Positions 35,827 through 41,231 of a stretch of DNA of 41,231 nt are shown here, in pieces. The notes beneath the pieces were generated by a model that was not told the DNA's origin, did not search any database, and worked only from the letters and a program-made list of their open reading frames with translations. The stretch covers positions 906,418 through 947,648 of the forward strand of contig NW_019091407.1 in NCBI RefSeq assembly GCF_001949145.1, written 5' to 3'. This DNA comes from Acanthaster planci (Eukaryota > Echinodermata > Asteroidea > Valvatida > Acanthasteridae). The position numbers and the translations under genes were made by a program. Position 1 is the first letter of the stretch. Every line of letters begins with the position of its first letter.

Positions 35827-36105
35827 ATTATATATGTCCGTGGTTTGGGTCCGTTCACCTGTTTACGTAGAACAGTGCATCCTTAACCATATCCAATGTA
35901 TAATCATGCTTGTGGGGAGGTAATATAAGAACCAATGGATATTACCTATTTCATGTGACGCACGATACCATCCAAATATTTTGTGATCAGCGTGTGCGGT
36001 ACGCCTGCAGTGTTCTATATGCAGCCGTTGTGTTGCGACCCTATGTTACCTTGCGATTGTCAGCCGTGGCAACACTTCCTGCTTCTGTGTGTAATTTCAC
36101 ATTTA

Positions 36106-36116
36106 GGGAAATTCCC
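36106..36116. promoter_or_regulatory. Symmetric kappa-B-like site
   Basis: GGGAAATTCCC, identical to the core of the palindrome at 22945-22955, ~3.3 kb upstream of the gene 2 start. This is a motif match only. Confidence 0.3.
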
Positions 36117-37463
36117 GCAGCTAACAATAGCAAGCGTAAAATGCATTCACACAGCAAACAAAGGCATGTAAACTCAATCAAAAGGGTTCCTTCTGGTTGC
36201 ATTAGTGGGGCCTTGATACGTGTGCGTGTATTCCAAGACCTTTGACATAGCCTATGTGAGTCACATGTATTTTCTGTGTTTCATTGTCTGCAATGCAAAG
36301 GTGTACACAACATGGAAAGGCTTTAAAACTTGCAAACGAGTCATATTGAACAGCACCCTGTGTTGCATTGACTTCACAAGTTGAGGAGAAGCACTCCATC
36401 ATCGGTTGAAAAGAGCCATGTTGGTGGAGAATTTTGTTTTATTTATAGAGATATGACTGCAGTGCATGGATTTTACAGCCATTCGTGAAACAGCGAAGTG
36501 CATTTCCCACCAAAGGCGCCTCCGTTGCTAGGAAAATTGCGCCCTCTCTTAATCGGGCTTGGGGCTCTTTACCCTTGACGTCACTTAGGTGTATTGGCAC
36601 TCCATTATTTTGCAAGAGTTTTAGAGGAGATATTTCGAGTCTTTTGGAAAGTATCGCCTCATCACTCCGTTTGTACCAAGTAATGGAGCTGAAGACTGAG
36701 GGTGAACAAACAACAAGAGTGACAACTTACAATGTTAATTTTATACTTTAATGCGTCAGTCCATTGAGTTCACTATGCATACAATGGTTTTTACACATGT
36801 AATTACACAAATACGCTGCAATATTTCAAAGGGGTGTCTTTACATGCAGGCCAATTAAATTAGAGAAAGATTTACTCTGTGACAGCTGAGCCCCTCTAGG
36901 GTGAAAAATTTAGCTTGGAAACAGGAAACATAATCATATGATAGTTCACATACGTGGTCTGTTTATTTGTTGTTATTTGGGTGCCTCCAAACATGTTTCT
37001 CAAGAGTGTTGGCAGTTTTGCTCTATTAAACTGGCACTTCTAATGCAAATTTATTCACGCAATTCAAGGATTTTAACCTCAAAAGAGTAAATTATTTCTG
37101 TTTTACAGCCATGTACATGTTCATTTGTATTGTCTTTTTACGCTGGAATTTAAGACGGGGTCTGCATAAAGTTCTAAACAGAAGTGACAATTTCATTTCT
37201 TCACCCAATCTTTGAAGAAATATGAACTATTTTCATTCCATCATTTTTATCATATTTTATATGTACTACCTCCAAATTACTAGAGAGTGAACTTCCTTAG
37301 CAAACACTCGCAGATGGCCATCACTATGAAACAGTTAAGATGAGGGATGCTGTAACAAATATATACTATATACATAAATTTAAAAAGTACTCTGAATATT
37401 GTATTCCTAATGTATCCATCATTATTTTCTCGAATATTTGCACAACCCATATACATCACACAT

Positions 37464-37479
37464 AATATATATATATATA
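37464..37479. repeat. AT dinucleotide microsatellite
   Basis: An uninterrupted run of about eight AT units. Confidence 0.9.
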
Positions 37480-38019
37480 AACAACCGACAGACATTTGAT
37501 GTTTTCCAACATATTTACCATGCCAATATATGCTAATTTTACTTATGTTTCAACATAGTACTAAAGTACTACTCTGAAGTAGAAACACTGCGGTGATCAG
37601 ATCGTTTACTTTGACCCTCTGAATAATAGTTGCGATGAAAAGACCCGCCTGCCTGTCGAAGGTTGGCGACACCAACTTCGCTATTTTTGATGCACACATG
37701 ACAGAAACGTTTTACACGAGGATAATTTGAATTTGAAAGGGGCCTTAGTGGGTAAAGATGGTATTGAGGTAAACACGTATATTAGCTGTTGTAAAATGGC
37801 AAAAACGTCTTTAAGACTACATGCACTTTAGCTGCTTCTTCTCATACAAATTGTTGAAAAATATTAAAAGAACTTGGGAAGCTTGCTTGCTGAGACGGAT
37901 TTTAAGCAACCCCTTAATAACGCGTTACCTTACCATTTACCATTAGCTTACCCTTTTCCATAATCTTTACGTTCTACGTTTTAGCAAGTTAGCCTTAAAT
38001 GAATTAAAGGTGCATATGC

Positions 38020-38196
38020 TAAGGGTTTGCGGATACACCATGAGATGTATCTCTTCAAGACGAGGTCAGGTTCTGAAGAGAACAGGTGAGTGTCAACTCG
38101 ACCCTGGTTGAAACATCGATTTGACACTCGCCGGTTCTCTTCAGAACCTTATACCTCTTGGAGAGATGGATCCCATGGTGTACCCGCAAATCCTTA
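38020..38196. mobile_element. 177-bp near-palindromic hairpin element
   Basis: The left arm 38020-38095 and right arm 38121-38196 (each ~76 bp) are inverse copies at roughly 80-85% identity. Both carry TTTGCGG, ACACCATG, GGTTCTGAAGAGAAC and GAGTGTCAA. Only ~25 bp separate them. The arms make up almost the entire element, as in foldback MITEs. No coding capacity. Confidence 0.9.
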
Positions 38197-39992
38197 CCAT
38201 ATTTACTATTTTCACGGTGCAAAGTTTCAATTCGAATTACATGTGTAAAACTTTGGTCTGAGGGATACATTAGGGATGGACAAAGAGGGCGCTACACAGA
38301 CAAACCTTGTTTCTCTTACGGTTTCGATTTCCTCAAGTACAACTTGGGACCTACTCATCGTCATTTTCACTTTGCGCTTCACTGTTAACAGGCTATATTG
38401 CTGTCTTTTGAAATGGACACCTTTTGATGAGTAGCCTCGGGAAAGTAGGTTAATGCGTGAATTATTAACATGGGTGCGCATGTGTAATGCCGTTAGAATT
38501 TCGCTCTATGGTCGAATCTCCTCAAACCCACAGTGCATGCAAACTGCAAGACTTAGCCACTGAAAGCAGCTTATTTATGAAATGCATGTTGCAACTGCCA
38601 TTATTCCAAGGGTAATGTGATTATGTTTGCAATTTTCCTTAACAATGCAGTTCCTGGTAAAAGGCCTACATCAATAGCTACTACATCTATGGCTTAAAAA
38701 ACAGGCGCCTGTATATCGCTGTATTCTCATGATATAGGCTAGTTGGTATGATTTAGAAAATATAATTACATGGTACATAACGAGAACTGCTACTATATAC
38801 TTCATGTTAGAAGCCAATTCGGTTCCAAATCAGCCACGTGCTCACCTTGAGGCAAGATTTGTTCACGCAACATCATTGGGTATACAACTTTAATAGTGTA
38901 AAATCCCTGTACAGCATTTACTTTTCTTTTCAAAAATACTTTTTCTAGATAAATACCGGTATGTTTTCAGTCAGATCTTTCCTCCTACTGCATAATATTT
39001 CACATCTACAAATCGCAAATCTTAAAAATTCTGAGAGAAAAATTGACGGCATTGGAAATATTGTGACGTTACTTTAAAGCAAAAAATCTTTGCTTCACAA
39101 TCAATTAAGGCAAGCCAATTAATTCCAATCACAGAAAAGCACTGCTTCTGCTGAAACGATGGTCAAATATGAAATCAAATGCACCTGCATATTTATCAAT
39201 AATTTCAGTATTAACGTAACAGGTTAAAGCCATTTCTCTAGTCTCATGTGTGTTTGTGTCGTTGTTTGTTGCTTCTTGATATTGCCTCCTTTGTTCTTGA
39301 TGGTGTTGTTATTCAGCGCACTCAGACTGATTGTGTGACACCACTTTCACCCTCATCCCCAAAGGTATGGTATGACCTCGCCGCTCAGTTTTCCCATCAT
39401 GCTTTGCACAGTAAGTACACAGGAGCGCAACTTGTCAGAGAGTGTTAGTTACTGTTGTTCTTACAGCAATTTCAAGTTCAAAGTTGCCACAGCAGTATAC
39501 CAGTTAAAAGCCGAAAGCAGAATAAAATAGTTTCATGGTGGTATACCAACAAGAGAACCTCCTTTCGTCAATTTGCCCTTGTTCCTTCATCTCATTCTTT
39601 GGTTCCGTCTCCCTCGGTACTGTCGAAAATCGTGTTTTTTCACATTTGGTTCATATTCAGCAAAAAAAAATAACCTTTTGTTTCTGACGACGGAAGTATG
39701 AATGTCAAAGACAAGGAAACAAAGCCCCTCATGAAAAAGAAGCAGTCCCTTTAATTCAACAGAAACTCGTGGATTGACTGGTTTCGTAGCAAGAAATGTT
39801 CCAAATAAAGTTTGACATCAAAGGGGATCTGTGAATGTAAAGTAGAGAGCCCAAGCAGCGACAAGCTTCTTTCCCGTGAAAATATCGCTCCTCATCTCGG
39901 TACACTTTAATGTACGGAAATTTCGATCACAGCGCAGTTCCACGGCACCGGCCTTCCGTCGCGAGGAAAAGGCTGGACTAACACGACATGAC

Positions 39993-41231
39993 TTACAGAG
40001 TAGTCTCGGAGTCGTCTGACTCGGCCAGATTCATCTGCATGACCTTGGATGTGATGTCACGATCAGGGGGTTTCGTTGTGACTGACTGAAGTCCATTACC
40101 CGCTGGTGTGTTCCTCCTAGTGTCCTTAGGCACCGGATCGAGATACCCTGCGCTCGCAATCTGTTTGAGCAGGGAGGAACTCTCCCGGCTTCCTGAATCG
40201 TCTTCGCTGGCGTCGTTCGCGATGCAATGTTCCACTATTCGTGGGCTTATTTTCCCCCGGCCTGGTCGCTGGTTCTCCCTCTGTTGGCTCTTGTACGGGG
40301 GTGAGCAAACGGACGGCTCCTGGCGTTCGCCATTGTGTTCTTCGGGAACCGGTGGCAGGCCATCCACAACGTAAACATGCTCATTTAATTTCTTGCCGCT
40401 GCCCACCTTGCCTGCCAGCCCAGAAGATGACACGTCCCATTGATTCTGACTGGCCTCTACGGGCGGCTGACCCTGGAGCAAATTATTGCCCATCGTCACG
40501 ACCAGCTGCAGTTCAATATTCATTTTGGGGCTGTTGTCTGGGCTGTCTTTCTCGTAGGACACCATGGACGGGCGTGCTTCACTGGTGATCTGGGTCATGA
40601 CGGAAGCAGAGGAATCGCGATGGGAGCCCTTCAGGCCGACATCTCGCATGGTGGTGGAGTTGACCTGGGACATGGAGCGTGGGCTGCTAGTGCACGTAGG
40701 GCGGTACTTCATGGCCCGCTTCTCGCACATGCCATGCTTGGCCAAGAGAAGGAACATGTCGCGTCGGAAAGCCCTGGTGAAGATGGCATACAGGAACGGG
40801 TTGGCGCAGGAATTGATAGGATAAAACAGGACAATGAAGACTTTACTTTGGTCAGTGGTGAGAAAACCGTACTTCTCATTCCGGAATATCGACGAGAGGC
40901 CATTGATGGCAATTGGTGCCCAGCAGGCCAGATCTGTAAAGATAAGTACAGCCATCCGTTTCGCCACTTTGGAGTCCTTCCTCTGCATGGCCGAATGCGG
41001 GTTTCTCACTGTAATGTACATCTTAATGTAGCAAGCGCAAATGATAACGAAGGCAAGGGCGTTAAACAGTAAGATGAAAATGACATAGGCCACAGCTGCC
41101 GCGCCATCAGTGCTGCGAACGTAAAACGGAAGGCACATGCTGGTTACACCGTAACTAGCGAAGCCCATGAACGGTAATGAGGCCATGACCATGGCAAATA
41201 ACCATCCGCCAAGCAAGATGCGACTGGCCTG
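39993..41231 (-). CDS. Glycoprotein hormone receptor-like GPCR (LGR type), C-terminal part
   Basis: The frame is open from the window edge (reading QASRILLGGW) to a stop at 39993, about 412 codons, so the N-terminus, leucine-rich repeats and TM1-TM3 lie outside. Visible are TM4 (GGWLFAMVMASLPFMGFASY), extracellular loop 2 with the conserved Cys in MCLPF, TM5 (FNALAFVIICACYIKMYITV), TM6 (KVAKRMAVLIFTDLACWAP) and TM7 (FYPINSCANPFLYAIFT), followed by AFRRD. These match FSH/LH/TSH receptors and invertebrate LGR1 better than LGR4-6 or relaxin receptors. Such receptors sit in the plasma membrane and signal mainly through Gs. A juxtamembrane Cys (HGMC) could be palmitoylated. The tail of ~255 residues is Ser/Pro-rich and far longer than vertebrate tails. 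It ends SDDSETTL, a class I PDZ-ligand form. Confidence 0.9.
   Translation of the reverse strand, partial: QASRILLGGWLFAMVMASLPFMGFASYGVTSMCLPFYVRSTDGAAAVAYVIFILLFNALAFVIICACYIKMYITVRNPHSAMQRKDSKVAKRMAVLIFTDLACWAPIAINGLSSIFRNEKYGFLTTDQSKVFIVLFYPINSCANPFLYAIFTRAFRRDMFLLLAKHGMCEKRAMKYRPTCTSSPRSMSQVNSTTMRDVGLKGSHRDSSASVMTQITSEARPSMVSYEKDSPDNSPKMNIELQLVVTMGNNLLQGQPPVEASQNQWDVSSSGLAGKVGSGKKLNEHVYVVDGLPPVPEEHNGERQEPSVCSPPYKSQQRENQRPGRGKISPRIVEHCIANDASEDDSGSRESSSLLKQIASAGYLDPVPKDTRRNTPAGNGLQSVTTKPPDRDITSKVMQMNLAESDDSETTL

Larger units (their letters stand above)
32846..39992. other. Spacer between gene 2 and gene 3, no exons recognised
   Basis: Over 7.1 kb I found no frame with family motifs, and specifically no SAP-domain exon for gene 2. 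The content is an old duplication (33241-33830), an AC run (~34412), a foldback element (34772-35431), an inverted-repeat element (35611-35826), a kappa-B-like palindrome (36106), a TA microsatellite (37464-37479) and a hairpin element (38020-38196). The last ~1.8 kb (38200-39992) is plain sequence with homopolymer runs and would include the 3' end of gene 3. Confidence 0.5.

Noticed and set aside
36485-36751. 88-codon plus-strand open frame
   Set aside because: No recognisable motif, no splice context, and isolated in repeat-rich spacer.
38060-38125. Hammerhead-like core (CTGAAGA, a paired stretch, then GAAA) in the hairpin element
   Set aside because: The words are short and come from the palindrome arms. 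No stem III and no cleavage triplet in the right place could be drawn.
40108-41072. Long plus-strand open frames opposite the GPCR
   Set aside because: They are antisense shadows of a strongly supported receptor frame and show no domain wording of their own.

Overview
The window reads as invertebrate animal nuclear DNA, not bacterial. It has split genes with GT/AG introns, a large satellite array, decayed transposons and long AT-rich spacers. Recognisable products are an hnRNP U-like protein, a UPF0696/C11orf68-type protein and a glycoprotein-hormone-receptor-like GPCR. Together with a Polinton polymerase remnant they suggest a marine deuterostome (echinoderm, hemichordate or amphioxus), but the species cannot be fixed from sequence alone. 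All three genes lie on the minus strand.

Layout: 1-9445 is a tandem satellite with ~230-bp monomers of two types (A and B), mostly alternating. It is well conserved up to ~5835, interrupted by a ~1.2 kb insert (5836-7025) that carries a decayed gag-like fragment, and then resumes in a much more diverged form. Next comes a decayed Polinton/Maverick protein-primed DNA polymerase B (9969-12660, minus), recognisable by all three exonuclease motifs and palm motif A despite frameshifts and stops. A 3.5 kb gene-poor stretch with two minisatellites and a possible SINE trace follows.

Gene 1 (16209-18782, minus) is a four-exon UPF0696/C11orf68-like gene. All junctions are in phase and give a 275-residue protein. 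A 6.3 kb spacer with candidate hAT-type ends and a tRNA-derived SINE separates it from gene 2 (25119-32845, minus). Gene 2 is a ten-exon hnRNP U-like gene, 404 residues by my model, made of a SPRY domain and a P-loop kinase-like domain. No SAP domain or RGG tail is visible. From 32846 to 39992 no gene was recognised; this part holds a 660-bp foldback element, a 216-bp inverted-repeat element, a 177-bp hairpin element and an old duplication. Gene 3 (39993-41231, minus, cut by the window edge) is the C-terminal half of a leucine-rich-repeat type GPCR of the glycoprotein hormone receptor class. It has a long tail ending in a PDZ-ligand-like sequence.

No operon, CRISPR array or prokaryotic system is present. 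The three genes are not obviously one pathway. The most unusual material is the two-type satellite with its insert, the nested inverted-repeat elements, and the short hnRNP U-like architecture. Exon models were built by eye from family similarity, splice sites and phase, without transcript evidence.
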